DNA of 36,187 nt from Cloacibacterium sp046296655 (GCA_046296655.1 JBKBLE010000025.1:1-36187); one strand, 5' to 3'. Positions 7,538 through 15,724 are shown, counted from the stretch's first letter. A program made the numbers and translations. The notes: generated from the letters alone by a model not told the origin.

Positions 7538-9187
7538 TTATCTCATTAATTCTTTTGCCTGAAGAATTGCGGCATCTGTAATCTTGCTCCCAGAAAGCAA
7601 TTGCGCAATTTCTGTAAGTTTTTCTTCTTGATTAAGTGAGAAAATTCTGGTTTGGGTTTTTCCTTCAATATCAGATTTTAGCACTTTATAATTATCATTT
7701 CCTTTCGCTGCAACTTGCGCAAGGTGAGTAATGACAATTAACTGCATATTTTCAGCCATTTCTTGCATTACATTGCCCATTTCATCGGCAATTCTACCAG
7801 AAACACCTGTGTCTATTTCGTCTAAAATAAGCGTAGGAAGTTCTGCATTTTCTGCCATGAGTTTTTTAATCGAAAGCATCACTCTGCTTCTTTCACCACC
7901 AGAAATAGCATTTTGAATCGGTTTCAAGGCAAATCCAGCATTCGCTTGGAATAGCAATTGGATTTTCTCCGTTCCGAATTTACCGAATTCTCTCGTTGAA
8001 GAGAGTTCCACTTCTACTTTAGCTTTTTCTAATCCTAATTGATGTAAAAGTGATTCTACTTTTTCTACAAAAACTGGAGCCGTTTTTTTTCTATTTTTAG
8101 ATAAAATTTCAGCTTTTTTCAGCAAAGACTGAGAAGCCTCAGCAATTTCTTTTTCTAATTGAGCTATCTTATTTTCTATGTCTTCAAAAGAATTCTTTTC
8201 TAAAGAAAGTTCTTCTTTGATTTTTAATAAATCTTCTATATCTGAAACCTTGTGCTTTAGAAAAAGTGCATTGATCTTATCATTTTGCTCTTGTAAAACC
8301 AATAAATCTTCAGGATTTGCATCTAATTTTTCGGCTTCATTTTGCAATTGAAATAGAATATCTTTGAACTCTACATAGTTTTCTTCTAGTCTTGCATTGA
8401 GTTCAGAAAACTGCAAAGACAAGTCTGCGACTCTGCTCAATTTGTTTTTCACATCATAGAAACCATCGAACAAACCTACTTCTTCTTGGTCTGTTCTGGC
8501 AAAAATTTGCGCGAGCAATTCAGAAATCGCACCTTTATTTTCGGCTAAAGAAATTTGGCTTTGCAGCAATTCATAATTCACCGTTTCTAATTGTGCTGCT
8601 TCTAATTCCTCCAACAAAAACAACTTGTAATCTCTCTCTTTATTTCCTTCGGAAAGTGTATTTTTTAGTTTTTCTAGTTCTCTTTGCTTTCTTTGAAATT
8701 CAAAATAATCATTTTGATAGGTTTCTATCAAATTTTTGTTTTCAGAAAGTCCATCAATGATTTTAAACTGATATTCTTCGCTGAACAATTGAGAAGTTTC
8801 AAACTGAGAATGGATATCAATCAATCTTTCAGAAAGTTCTTTCAAAACATCTAAAGTAACAGGAACATCATTTACAAAAGCTCTAGATTTCCCAGAAGGT
8901 AAAATTTCTCTTCTAATAATGGTATCTGCTTCAAAATCCAAATCATTTTCCTCAAAGAAAATTTTCAAAGATTCAGAAATTTTAAATTCCGCTTCAACTA
9001 CACTTTTCGTTGAGAAGTCAGAAATGCTTTTAGAATCTGCTCTTTCTCCTAAAATAAGTCTCAAAGCACCCAAAATAATAGATTTACCAGCGCCTGTTTC
9101 GCCAGTAATCACTTGCAAACCTTTCTTAAAATTGATTTCAAGTTGGTCTATCAATGCAAAATTTTGGATGTAAATTCTTGATAACAT
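7538..9187 (-). CDS. recN: DNA repair protein RecN
   Basis: RecN is an SMC-like ATPase that acts early in recombinational repair of double-strand breaks. The 549 residues show the split ATPase expected for the family: Walker A GETGAGKS near residue 30, a long coiled-coil arm rich in Leu, Glu and Lys (roughly 150-370), then the ABC signature ISGGERSRVML and Walker B LILDEIDTGVSG. The length is the family norm. It is the last gene of a run shared by many flavobacteria and is followed by a terminator. There is no sign of truncation, and no LexA-type box was recognised upstream. Confidence 0.96.
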   Translation of the reverse strand: MLSRIYIQNFALIDQLEINFKKGLQVITGETGAGKSIILGALRLILGERADSKSISDFSTKSVVEAEFKISESLKIFFEENDLDFEADTIIRREILPSGKSRAFVNDVPVTLDVLKELSERLIDIHSQFETSQLFSEEYQFKIIDGLSENKNLIETYQNDYFEFQRKQRELEKLKNTLSEGNKERDYKLFLLEELEAAQLETVNYELLQSQISLAENKGAISELLAQIFARTDQEEVGLFDGFYDVKNKLSRVADLSLQFSELNARLEENYVEFKDILFQLQNEAEKLDANPEDLLVLQEQNDKINALFLKHKVSDIEDLLKIKEELSLEKNSFEDIENKIAQLEKEIAEASQSLLKKAEILSKNRKKTAPVFVEKVESLLHQLGLEKAKVEVELSSTREFGKFGTEKIQLLFQANAGFALKPIQNAISGGERSRVMLSIKKLMAENAELPTLILDEIDTGVSGRIADEMGNVMQEMAENMQLIVITHLAQVAAKGNDNYKVLKSDIEGKTQTRIFSLNQEEKLTEIAQLLSGSKITDAAILQAKELMR

Positions 9188-9287
9188 TATTTAAAGAATA
9201 CTTATTTTGAGTTGCGTTTTCGAACCTGTAAAAATAGTGTAAATTTCAGAAAATTCAAACCACAAAAACGTAGCTCTAAGATTCATT

Positions 9288-10190
9288 TTACTTCCATTTA
9301 TTCCACTTCGTGTCTATATCTTTTGGAGAGAACAAACTCATCAAATTTTTGAGCTGATTCATGTCTACACCTCCATTATTATTGGAATCGAAAATGTTAT
9401 AAATTTCGTCTTTTTTGCTTTCTACAAAGAGATTAAAAGGATAATTCATCTGGAAATTGCTTTCGTAGAATTTAAGTTTCAAAATCTCGTTTGCAATGGT
9501 TTGTTTGGCAGAAAATTGGTCTTGTTTTCCTAAATTATCTAAGCCCATTCTGTGATAATTATAGTAGAAATTTCTAAGCGTAGAATTTTGTTCAGACAAA
9601 ATCGTAGCAATCAGCGCTCCTCTATTTCTTGGACTTTCTAACTGAGACCAACCCATATAGTTCTGATTTTGAGAATTTTGAGTAATCTGCATCGCTTTAT
9701 CAAACCACGGAGTTCCGCCTTTCATTTGATACGTATCTGCATCGTAACCTAAAATAAGGTAGACATAAAAACTTATCACATCAATCAAATTTTTCCCCGA
9801 AAATTGTCTTTCGTTAAAAACCATGTTCTGATTTTCTAGATATTCAAAAGAAAAATTGGTATCATTAACGTTAAGAATCGGCGTTTCATACAGCGTTCCA
9901 TAAACAGGACGCACCGACTGAACCACCAAAGTTCCTTTATAATTATTCCCACTTTTTTCGGCAAGAATGATTGAAAAATTGCATTTTATTTTTTCGTAGT
10001 TCTGAAATTTTCTGCCAGTCCAACTGGTTTTATTGATAAAATCTTTCAAACTTTTCTCCATTGTTCTGAATAATTGCACGTTACTTCCGCCAATTTGTTG
10101 GTAATTAATCTGAACTTGAGCATTCAGCTCTTGTGCAAAACTAAATTGAGAAAGCAGTAAAAGTGCAAATATGTAAAGTAGTTTTTTCAT
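9288..10190 (-). CDS. porD: DUF4835 protein, probable type IX secretion accessory PorD
   Basis: The 300-residue protein has an N-terminal signal peptide (MKKLLYIFALLLLSQFSFAQ), so it works in the periplasm or at the outer membrane. The opening ELNAQVQINYQQIGGSNVQLFRTMEKSL, the middle FSFEYLENQNMVFNERQFSGKN and the position between coaBC and recN match the Bacteroidota family once named DUF4835, now usually called PorD and linked with the type IX secretion translocon. It contains a late EF-hand-like stretch (FDSNNNGGVDMNQL), which is probably chance. The family call is strong. The exact role in secretion is from my memory of recent work on the SprA translocon and cannot be read from the sequence. 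Confidence 0.8.
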   Translation of the reverse strand: MKKLLYIFALLLLSQFSFAQELNAQVQINYQQIGGSNVQLFRTMEKSLKDFINKTSWTGRKFQNYEKIKCNFSIILAEKSGNNYKGTLVVQSVRPVYGTLYETPILNVNDTNFSFEYLENQNMVFNERQFSGKNLIDVISFYVYLILGYDADTYQMKGGTPWFDKAMQITQNSQNQNYMGWSQLESPRNRGALIATILSEQNSTLRNFYYNYHRMGLDNLGKQDQFSAKQTIANEILKLKFYESNFQMNYPFNLFVESKKDEIYNIFDSNNNGGVDMNQLKNLMSLFSPKDIDTKWNKWK

Positions 10191-10217
10191 TGAATTCTAA
10201 ACGAATTTTTAAAAAAT

Positions 10218-11420
10218 TTATTTCTTAAGTTGAGTTTCTACAAAATCTAAAATGTCTTTTGCCACTTCATCTTTAGATTTCAGAGAAAATTCTTTTTGTT
10301 CTGAATGCGTTAAAATTTTAACCTTATTCGTATCTTTTTGGAAGCCTGCACCTTCATCACGAAGTGAATTAAGCACAATCATATCCAGATTTTTTTTCTG
10401 CAATTTGCTTTTGGCATTTTCTTCTTCATTTTGAGTTTCAAGGGCAAAACCAACCAAAAACTGATGTGTTTTTTTCTCGCCCATCGTTTTCAAAATATCT
10501 GGATTTTTAACCAATTCTATGGTAAATTCTTCTTCAGATTTTTTAATTTTTTCTTTAGCAACGATTTTTGGCGCATAATCTGCAACAGCAGCACTTGCAA
10601 TAGCAATATCTACCTTTTCATAGTATTTAAAAACTTCATCGTACATTTCTTTCGCCGAGGTTACTCTATGAATTTCTATGTTTTCATACTCTGTTTTCTG
10701 CGAAGTAGGTCCAGAAATTAAAATCACTTTTGCGCCACGTTTTACCGCTTCTTCGGCAAGCGAAAATCCCATCTTCCCCGAAGAATGATTGCCAATAAAA
10801 CGAACTGGGTCTATTGCTTCATAGGTAGGTCCTGCTGTAATGAGAACCGTTTTTCCTTCTAAGTTTTTAGATTGATTTTGAGTAAAAAAATCTTCTATTT
10901 TTTGTAAAATAGTTTCTGGCTCCGCTAATCTTCCTTGACCTTCTAAACCAGAAGCCAATTCGCCAAATTCTGCGGGAATAATGTGATGACCAAATCTTTC
11001 TGCTTTTTCTAAATTTTCTTTGGTGGTAGGATGTGCATACATATCCAAATCCATTGCTGGAGCGATGAAAACCGGGCATTTCGCTGACATATAAGTAGCA
11101 ATAACTAAATTATCACAAATCCCATGAACCATTTTAGCCAAAGTATTTGCGGTACAAGGCGCTACCAATAATACATCGCCCCAAAATGCGAGTTCTACAT
11201 GAGAATTCCATGTTCCGTTTTGGTCATAAAAATCAGAATAAACTGCATTTTTAGAAAGCGTAGAAAGCGTGACTTTTGTAACGAAATTTTCAGCAGAAGG
11301 TGTTAAAATAACTTTTACTTCTGCACCTTTTTTTACAAAATCTCTTACAAGGTAATTCATTTTGTAGGCTGCAATTCCGCTAGAAATTGCCAATAGAATT
11401 TTTTTACCTTTTAGAGCCAT
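10218..11420 (-). CDS. coaBC: Bifunctional phosphopantothenoylcysteine decarboxylase/synthetase
   Basis: This cytosolic enzyme makes two consecutive steps of coenzyme A synthesis: CoaB joins cysteine to 4'-phosphopantothenate and CoaC decarboxylates the product with FMN. The N-terminal CoaC half shows ISSGIAAYK, the catalytic His in SHVELAFWGDVLLVAPCTANT, and the AMDLDMY motif. The CoaB half begins near residue 188 (LITAGPTYEAIDPVRFIGNHSSGKMG) and includes KNPDIL. The 400-residue length is normal. It lies 27 bases upstream of porD in the same direction, while a terminator and a 213-base gap separate it from rpoZ, so it may have its own promoter. Confidence 0.97.
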   Translation of the reverse strand: MALKGKKILLAISSGIAAYKMNYLVRDFVKKGAEVKVILTPSAENFVTKVTLSTLSKNAVYSDFYDQNGTWNSHVELAFWGDVLLVAPCTANTLAKMVHGICDNLVIATYMSAKCPVFIAPAMDLDMYAHPTTKENLEKAERFGHHIIPAEFGELASGLEGQGRLAEPETILQKIEDFFTQNQSKNLEGKTVLITAGPTYEAIDPVRFIGNHSSGKMGFSLAEEAVKRGAKVILISGPTSQKTEYENIEIHRVTSAKEMYDEVFKYYEKVDIAIASAAVADYAPKIVAKEKIKKSEEEFTIELVKNPDILKTMGEKKTHQFLVGFALETQNEEENAKSKLQKKNLDMIVLNSLRDEGAGFQKDTNKVKILTHSEQKEFSLKSKDEVAKDILDFVETQLKK

Positions 11421-11547
11421 ATGATTAGAATTTTAACTGAACGAATTTATGGTTTTTTTTTGAATTTTTATTGGTTATTTTAAACGCAAAAAATCTGCAT
11501 CGTTTACCGTTATTAAAGGCATTTCATTTAACAAAGCTTGCAAAGTT

Positions 11548-11565
11548 GAAAATCTAAAGATTTTC
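11548..11565. repeat. 18-bp perfect palindrome upstream of coaBC
   Basis: GAAAATCTAAAGATTTTC is an exact palindrome in the rpoZ-coaBC gap, next to a CAACTTTG sequence on the minus strand that is one base off the -7 consensus. It could be an operator for the coaBC promoter; no partner regulator is obvious. Confidence 0.4.
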
Positions 11566-11585
11566 TAACATAAACTCAACAAAAA

Positions 11586-11606
11586 AGCCACAGAAATTCT
11601 GTGACT
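11586..11606 (-). terminator. Terminator after rpoZ
   Basis: The stem AGCCACAGA / TCTGTGACT, with one G-T pair, is followed on the minus strand by TTTTTTG, 28 bases past the rpoZ stop. Confidence 0.65.
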
Positions 11607-11633
11607 TTGTTTTTTTATCCTAACGAATATCGT

Positions 11634-11954
11634 TTATTTTTCTTCAGTTCTACGGAAGTAAATTTCGTCATCTAACCATTCTCTAATGGCAATAGATGTA
11701 GGCTTCGGTAATCTTTCGTAGTGTTTAGAAATTTCAATTTGCTCTCTGTTTTCGAAAACTTCTTCCAGAGTAGAATTGTGCACCGCAAATTCGTCTAATT
11801 TTTGGTGAAGTTCAGTTCTAATTTCAGCATTAATTTGTTCTGCTCTTTTTCCCATAATTACGATAGCTTCGTAGATAGAACCTACTTTTTCTTCGATTTT
11901 ATCTCTATCGTAAGTAATGGTGTCTACTTCTGCTTTTGTATATTTTACGCTCAT
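11634..11954 (-). CDS. rpoZ: RNA polymerase omega subunit (Bacteroidota type)
   Basis: This 106-residue protein matches the Rpb6/omega-like family found in Bacteroidota between bamD and coaBC. It is too diverged for easy matching to the Escherichia coli protein. The central IYEAIVIMGKRAEQINAEI resembles the omega MxR(A/S) helix that clamps the beta' C-terminus, and the C-terminal part KPTSIAIREWLDDEIYFR is characteristic of the phylum. It helps assemble and stabilise RNA polymerase. Its own -7 box TATCTTTG overlaps the end of bamD, so it can be transcribed without bamD. The call rests on the family pattern plus gene order. Confidence 0.85.
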   Translation of the reverse strand: MSVKYTKAEVDTITYDRDKIEEKVGSIYEAIVIMGKRAEQINAEIRTELHQKLDEFAVHNSTLEEVFENREQIEISKHYERLPKPTSIAIREWLDDEIYFRRTEEK

Positions 11955-11983
11955 TTTGAGTGATTTATTTTTATTTTAGTTTG

Positions 11984-11991
11984 CAAAGATA
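11984..11991 (-). promoter_or_regulatory. rpoZ promoter -7 box (TATCTTTG)
   Basis: A full TAnnTTTG match lies 30 bases above the rpoZ ATG, just past the bamD stop. The surrounding TTATCTTTGCA resembles the prfA and miaB boxes. Confidence 0.45.
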
Positions 11992-11992
11992 A

Positions 11993-12967
11993 TTAATTTC
12001 TTCTAATCTTGAAAGTAGCACCTGGTTCTGGTGTGCTAATTTTTGCACTATCGATTTTAATTTTATTCGCTTCTTGCTGATCTTTAACTTGTTTTTTAGC
12101 ATCTTCTTTAGCTTCAGCTGCTTTTTGTTTTTCTGTAAATTCAGCTTTTCTAGCTTCTACTTCTTTTTGAAGTTTCGCAAATTCTATAACTTCTTTTTCC
12201 AATTTTGCTCTGATATCAAGAGCTTCTTTGCTTAAATCTGAGTTTGGATATTCTCTTTCTACCTGTCTGGTGAATGCGATAGCGCTTTCTAATCTTTCTT
12301 TTTTAAGGTCATAAATAGAATTGATGCCCAATTCTGATTTAGATTTTAAAATATAAGCGTAGATTTTAGATTTCAGCTTAGTTGCAGGAAAATCATTTAA
12401 AACGTTTTCAAAAGCAATGGTAGCTGCTTTGTAATCTGCCATTTTAAAATATTGTCTTGCGTTTTCGTAAGCTTTGAACTCTAATTTATAGTTCAGTTCA
12501 TCAATTAAATCATTGATGTTTTTTGCTTTTTCTGAATTTGGATAATTATTTAAAAATTCTTGTAATTCATTAATCGCCGAAGTTGTATTGCTCTGGTCTA
12601 AGTTATAATCCATAGAACCTTCATAGTAACACAATGCAGACATATAAGCTGCTTCTTCTTTTCTAGGATCATTGGTAAACGTAACCGAGAAATTCTTGAA
12701 TTGGTGTGCTGCCAGTTTATAGTTTTTGTCGTAATAATTAGCATACGCAGATTTATAAACTACTTCTGGAGCGTCATCTGTTCCTGCAACGAGATTGGTT
12801 AATCTTTCGTAAAGCGCAAGTGCGTCTGTCCATTTCTTTTTTTCGTATTTTTCATTGGCAACTTTCATGATAAAATCTTTATCAGCAGATTTCATTGCCA
12901 AATCATATTGTTTGTTACAAGACAAAAGCAAAAAAGCGATTGCGAATAATGAGAATATTTTTTTCAT
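11993..12967 (-). CDS. bamD: Outer membrane assembly lipoprotein BamD
   Basis: BamD is the essential TPR lipoprotein of the BAM complex that folds beta-barrel proteins into the outer membrane. The 324-residue protein has a lipoprotein signal (LLLSC, lipidated Cys at about residue 17). TPR-like helical pairs follow (KKWTDALALYERL, KNYKLAAHQFKNF, DYKAATIAFENVLNDFP, and ATKLKSKIYAYILKS further on). It is longer than the roughly 245 residues of E. coli BamD because of a Lys/Glu/Ala-rich coiled-coil tail from about residue 255. This tail is common in Bacteroidota versions. The first gene of the run to recN, it has a possible TATTTTTG promoter box at 13015-13022. Confidence 0.92.
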   Translation of the reverse strand: MKKIFSLFAIAFLLLSCNKQYDLAMKSADKDFIMKVANEKYEKKKWTDALALYERLTNLVAGTDDAPEVVYKSAYANYYDKNYKLAAHQFKNFSVTFTNDPRKEEAAYMSALCYYEGSMDYNLDQSNTTSAINELQEFLNNYPNSEKAKNINDLIDELNYKLEFKAYENARQYFKMADYKAATIAFENVLNDFPATKLKSKIYAYILKSKSELGINSIYDLKKERLESAIAFTRQVEREYPNSDLSKEALDIRAKLEKEVIEFAKLQKEVEARKAEFTEKQKAAEAKEDAKKQVKDQQEANKIKIDSAKISTPEPGATFKIRRN

Positions 12968-13014
12968 AAATAAAAGTAAGGAAATCTTTCTATAATGTTC
13001 CCTTTATCAGTTTG

Positions 13015-13022
13015 CAAAAATA
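13015..13022 (-). promoter_or_regulatory. bamD promoter -7 box (TATTTTTG)
   Basis: A full TAnnTTTG match on the minus strand, 48 bases above the bamD ATG, in the otherwise empty gap after the TetR gene. Confidence 0.4.
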
Positions 13023-13073
13023 AAACTTTTTTTGTCAAAAGATTTATTTTAAGATACTTTAACGCAAATAAGG

Positions 13074-13697
13074 TTAAATTTGATATCCTAAAAGCGAGAA
13101 AACACAAAGATTGAGATGGTTTTTAAGTTTTTTTTCGGCATTAGCTAGGTAATCTTCGTCGTTACCTTTTAAATAAATTTCGTAATAATTTTTATTTCTA
13201 ATGGTAAATACAATGGTTCCAATGATGGTAGAAACAATATCTTCAGGTTTTGCAGCTCTTTTAAAAACGCCACTTACAATACCTTTCTGTACTACATCTT
13301 CTAGAACTTTGGTAAACGTTTGGTAGAATTCTAACAACGTATCCTTCACTCTATCTTGATGTCTGAGTTCTTGAGTTACAAAACCATGAAAATAATTGAA
13401 TTTAAATAACTGTTTAGTTATGAAATTAATAATTTCTTTGAGTTGCATCTCTGGTTTTCCGTCTTTTATGGTTTGGGTAAATTCAGCAAATGTTTCTCTG
13501 GTTTTCTGTACTCTATATTGGTAAAGATTTACCATCATTTTCTCTTTAGAGCCGAAGTAATAAGAAATCATCGCCACGTTGATATTCGCTTTAGCAGAGA
13601 TATCACGAACGGAAGTCCCTTCAAAACCTTTCTGCGCAATAAGCTCTTCCGCGACGTCTAGAATATGAATTTGCTTTTCGGTAAATTTTTTCTTCAT
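13074..13697 (-). CDS. TetR/AcrR-family transcriptional regulator
   Basis: The 207-residue protein has the N-terminal TetR helix-turn-helix at about residues 8-55 (GFEGTSVRDISAKANINVA followed by MISYYFGSKEKMM). An all-helical ligand-binding C-terminal domain follows, with no recognisable effector signature. TetR proteins usually repress a neighbouring gene until a small ligand binds. It is divergent from the TatD-like hydrolase. The gap between them holds the inverted repeat AAACAAA-N10-TTTGTTT, a possible operator covering the neighbour's promoter. The ligand is unknown. In flavobacteria, regulators at this place between bamD and tatD are common; I cannot tell their target. Confidence 0.88.
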   Translation of the reverse strand: MKKKFTEKQIHILDVAEELIAQKGFEGTSVRDISAKANINVAMISYYFGSKEKMMVNLYQYRVQKTRETFAEFTQTIKDGKPEMQLKEIINFITKQLFKFNYFHGFVTQELRHQDRVKDTLLEFYQTFTKVLEDVVQKGIVSGVFKRAAKPEDIVSTIIGTIVFTIRNKNYYEIYLKGNDEDYLANAEKKLKNHLNLCVFSLLGYQI

Positions 13698-13744
13698 TCT
13701 CTAATTTGTTGAAAAGTAAAGATATAAAAAACTTTTTCTCAAAC

Positions 13745-13768
13745 AAACAAATGTTTAATACTTTGTTT
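13745..13768. promoter_or_regulatory. Candidate TetR operator (AAACAAA-N10-TTTGTTT)
   Basis: A perfect 7-bp inverted repeat with 10-base spacing lies in the divergent promoter region. It overlaps the place where the -33 element of the tatD-like gene would sit (TTG at 13763-13765) and is 48 bases from the TetR start. Its size fits a TetR dimer. It is also AT-rich, so chance is possible. Confidence 0.35.
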
Positions 13769-13787
13769 AATTTTTTAACCGATTTCA

Positions 13788-13795
13788 TATCTTTG
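13788..13795 (+). promoter_or_regulatory. -7 box (TATCTTTG) of the TatD-like gene
   Basis: This full TAnnTTTG match ends only 3 bases before the ATG at 13799. If used, the transcript would be leaderless or nearly so. Confidence 0.35.
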
Positions 13796-13798
13796 AAT

Positions 13799-14428
13799 AT
13801 GAATTTTTTCAACTTCCATCATCATAACCCACAAATCTCTTACGGAATTTATAATTCTACACCAGAAGAAAAAATTCCAGAGCATTATTTTTCGGTGGGA
13901 ATTCATCCGCAAAACATCCATGAACAATGGGAAAATGATTTAGAAAATCTGAAAATGATTTCTCAAAATCCAAAATGTTTAGCCATTGGTGAATGTGGTT
14001 TGGATGCTTTGATAAACATCGATGAAAATCTTCAGAAAAAAGTTTTCGAAGCACAAATTCTTTGGGCAAATTCTATTCAAAAACCGGTTATCATTCATTG
14101 TGTAAAGAGATTTCAAGAATTAATTCCTTTTCAAAAAATTGCAAAAGTTCCAATGATTATTCATGGTTTTAATAAGAAAAAAGCAATTGCTGATGAAATG
14201 TTGAAACATGGTTTTTATCTAAGTTTTGGAAAATCTGTACTTCACAACTTATCTTTGCAAACTTCTTTGAAAGAAATTCCTTTAGAAAAAATATTTTTAG
14301 AAACAGATGATGCAGATTTTGACATTGCAGAATTGTATCAAAAAACAGCTGAAATAAAGGAAATTTCTGTAGAAAAATTACAAGAACAGATTTCTAAAAA
14401 TTTAGAAATTTTAAACATTCAGTTTTAA
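13799..14428 (+). CDS. TatD-family metal-dependent hydrolase
   Basis: TatD enzymes are TIM-barrel metal hydrolases with 3'-5' DNase activity. The metal ligands expected for the family can be found: an N-terminal HxH inside FHHHN (H7, H9), Glu in GECGLD, His in IIHCVKR, His in IIHGFNKKKA, and Asp in LETDDAD. The 209 residues are shorter than the usual 250-260, and the N-terminal motif differs from the standard DTHCHL, so this is the compact flavobacterial branch. I chose the ATG at 13799 because the family begins just before the HxH; the frame is open 31 codons further up, but that part contains the promoter box. It may act in DNA repair or turnover. The physiological substrate is unclear. Confidence 0.85.
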   Translation: MNFFNFHHHNPQISYGIYNSTPEEKIPEHYFSVGIHPQNIHEQWENDLENLKMISQNPKCLAIGECGLDALINIDENLQKKVFEAQILWANSIQKPVIIHCVKRFQELIPFQKIAKVPMIIHGFNKKKAIADEMLKHGFYLSFGKSVLHNLSLQTSLKEIPLEKIFLETDDADFDIAELYQKTAEIKEISVEKLQEQISKNLEILNIQF

Positions 14429-14482
14429 TTAAGTGATTAAGAAAATCTTTGCGCTTTTTGCGTGAAAAAATAAAATTAGAAA
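14429..14482 (+). promoter_or_regulatory. Short spacer with possible tcdA promoter
   Basis: The 54-base gap holds AATCTTTG (one base off TAnnTTTG) followed by two close TTGCG/TTTGCG words, a pattern frequent in flavobacterial promoter regions. tcdA could equally be read through from the tatD-like gene. Confidence 0.25.
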
Positions 14483-15226
14483 ATGACAGATTGGTTACAA
14501 CGTTCGGAACTGCTCGTAAAAAAAGAAGGCTTAGAAACCTTGAAAAACGCTAAAGTTTTAGTGGTAGGTTTAGGTGGAGTGGGTTCTTTTGCAGCAGAAT
14601 TTTTGGCAAGAGCTGGAATAGGAAACATGACGATTGTAGATGGAGACATTGTAGATATTACCAACATAAACAGACAGTTACCTGCTTTACATTCTACTGT
14701 AGGAAAGGATAAAGTAGAAATCGTTGCCGAGAGAATTTTAGACATCAACCCTGAAATTAATTTGGTTAAAATCAATGAATTTCTTTCACCAGAAAGAATG
14801 GACGAAATTCTAGAAGAACATCAATTTGATTACGTATTAGATTGCATAGACAGTGTTTCGCCTAAATTAGCCTTGATTAAAGCTTGTAGAAGAAGAAAAA
14901 TAAAACTGGTTTCATCGATGGGAGCTGGTGGAAAAACCGACCCAAGCAAAGTTTTGGTAAGAGACTTAAGCAAAACCAATAATTGTTACCTTGCCAAGCA
15001 AATCAGAAAAAGATTGAAAAAAGAAGGAATTACCAAAGGTTTCAGATGTGTTTTTTCTACAGAAATTCAAAAAGAAGAAAGTCTAAAACTCACCGATGGA
15101 AGCAATTTTAAGAAATCTTTTTACGGAACCATCAGTTTCATGCCTGCACTTTTTGGTTTAAATGCTGCTGCAGAAGTGATTAATTATTTGGTTAGAAGTC
15201 AGAAGACGGAAGTTGGAAGTAACTAG
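14483..15226 (+). CDS. tcdA: tRNA threonylcarbamoyladenosine dehydratase TcdA
   Basis: TcdA uses ATP to cyclise t6A37 of ANN-decoding tRNAs into ct6A. It belongs to the E1-like ThiF/MoeB fold. The 247 residues show the nucleotide-binding glycine motif VVGLGGVGSFAAEFLARAG near residue 30, the TNINRQLPAL loop with its catalytic Arg, and DYVLDCIDSVSPKLALIKAC. SSMGAGGKTDPSKV then distinguishes TcdA/CsdL from ThiF and MoeB, which carry zinc-binding cysteine pairs absent here. Length and layout are normal. It is followed by the repeat-bearing spacer before rnpA. Confidence 0.93.
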   Translation: MTDWLQRSELLVKKEGLETLKNAKVLVVGLGGVGSFAAEFLARAGIGNMTIVDGDIVDITNINRQLPALHSTVGKDKVEIVAERILDINPEINLVKINEFLSPERMDEILEEHQFDYVLDCIDSVSPKLALIKACRRRKIKLVSSMGAGGKTDPSKVLVRDLSKTNNCYLAKQIRKRLKKEGITKGFRCVFSTEIQKEESLKLTDGSNFKKSFYGTISFMPALFGLNAAAEVINYLVRSQKTEVGSN

Positions 15227-15244
15227 CTATGAACATTGAAAAGG

Positions 15245-15285
15245 GAATGGTGAATTTTTCCTTCGGAAAGTGAATGGTGAATTTT
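15245..15285 (+). repeat. Two-copy direct repeat upstream of rnpA
   Basis: GAATGGTGAATTTT occurs at 15245-15258 and again at 15272-15285, a 27-base period. Between the copies is CCTTCGG, which can form a tiny hairpin. Further on, AATTCAC words in inverted orientation occur at about 15304 and 15323. This resembles the small dispersed repeats seen in Chryseobacterium-type genomes; that comparison is from memory. Confidence 0.55.
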
Positions 15286-15355
15286 AAAAATTGACTGTAA
15301 AAGAAATTCACTTGCAAAGCTTAATTCACAAATTAATTGACAAAAATTTTATATT

Positions 15356-15724
15356 TTGAATTTTAAATATCCCAGAGAAGAAAAACTCAAGCAAAAAAAT
15401 GATATTTCCTTACTTTTTGAGAAAGGAAAATGGAAAACTTGCGGAAATTTGAGAGTGATTTCTTACCAAATAGATGCTTCGACTTCGCTCAGCATGACAA
15501 CTCAACATAAAGTTGGCGTTTCTGTTTCTAAGAGATATTTTAAAAAAGCAGTTCACAGAAATAGAATCAAAAGACTTTTGCGCGAAGTTTACAGACTTAA
15601 TAAAGCTCAGTTTTTAGAAAAATTTGGCGAAAATTCCTTAACCATGTTGTTCTACGTTTCGCCTACTCTTCCGAAAAATTATCAAGAGATAGAAGAAGAA
15701 TTTTTAAAACTTCTCAAAAAATAA
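15356..15724 (+). CDS. rnpA: Ribonuclease P protein component RnpA
   Basis: RnpA binds the RNase P RNA and helps cleave the 5' leaders of pre-tRNAs. Its 122 residues show the family N-terminus (NFKYPREEKLKQKNDISLLF) and the hallmark RNR motif in AVHRNRIKRLLREVYRLNK, preceded by KVGVSVSKRYFKK. The start is a TTG. No ATG or GTG precedes the conserved N-terminus, and a stop lies six codons upstream. Codons 40-48 (DASTSLSMT) are encoded by a sequence resembling a dispersed genomic repeat, placed in the loop before KVGVSVSK; the frame stays open. It lies away from the dnaA/rpmH context used in many bacteria. Confidence 0.93.
   Translation: MNFKYPREEKLKQKNDISLLFEKGKWKTCGNLRVISYQIDASTSLSMTTQHKVGVSVSKRYFKKAVHRNRIKRLLREVYRLNKAQFLEKFGENSLTMLFYVSPTLPKNYQEIEEEFLKLLKK
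15473..15499 (+). repeat. REP-like repeat embedded in rnpA
   Basis: The core CTTCGACTTCGCTCAGCATG (15477-15496) is the inverse of a TGCTGAGCGAAGTCGAAG element that I remember as abundant between genes in flavobacteria and some other phyla. Here it lies in frame within rnpA and encodes DASTSLSMT. It contains the inner palindrome-like CGACTTCG. No other copy occurs in this window. Confidence 0.6.

Noticed and set aside
15245..15285. Two-copy repeat as a CRISPR remnant
   Set aside because: Only two short units, no spacer of usual size, no cas genes; better seen as a dispersed repeat.
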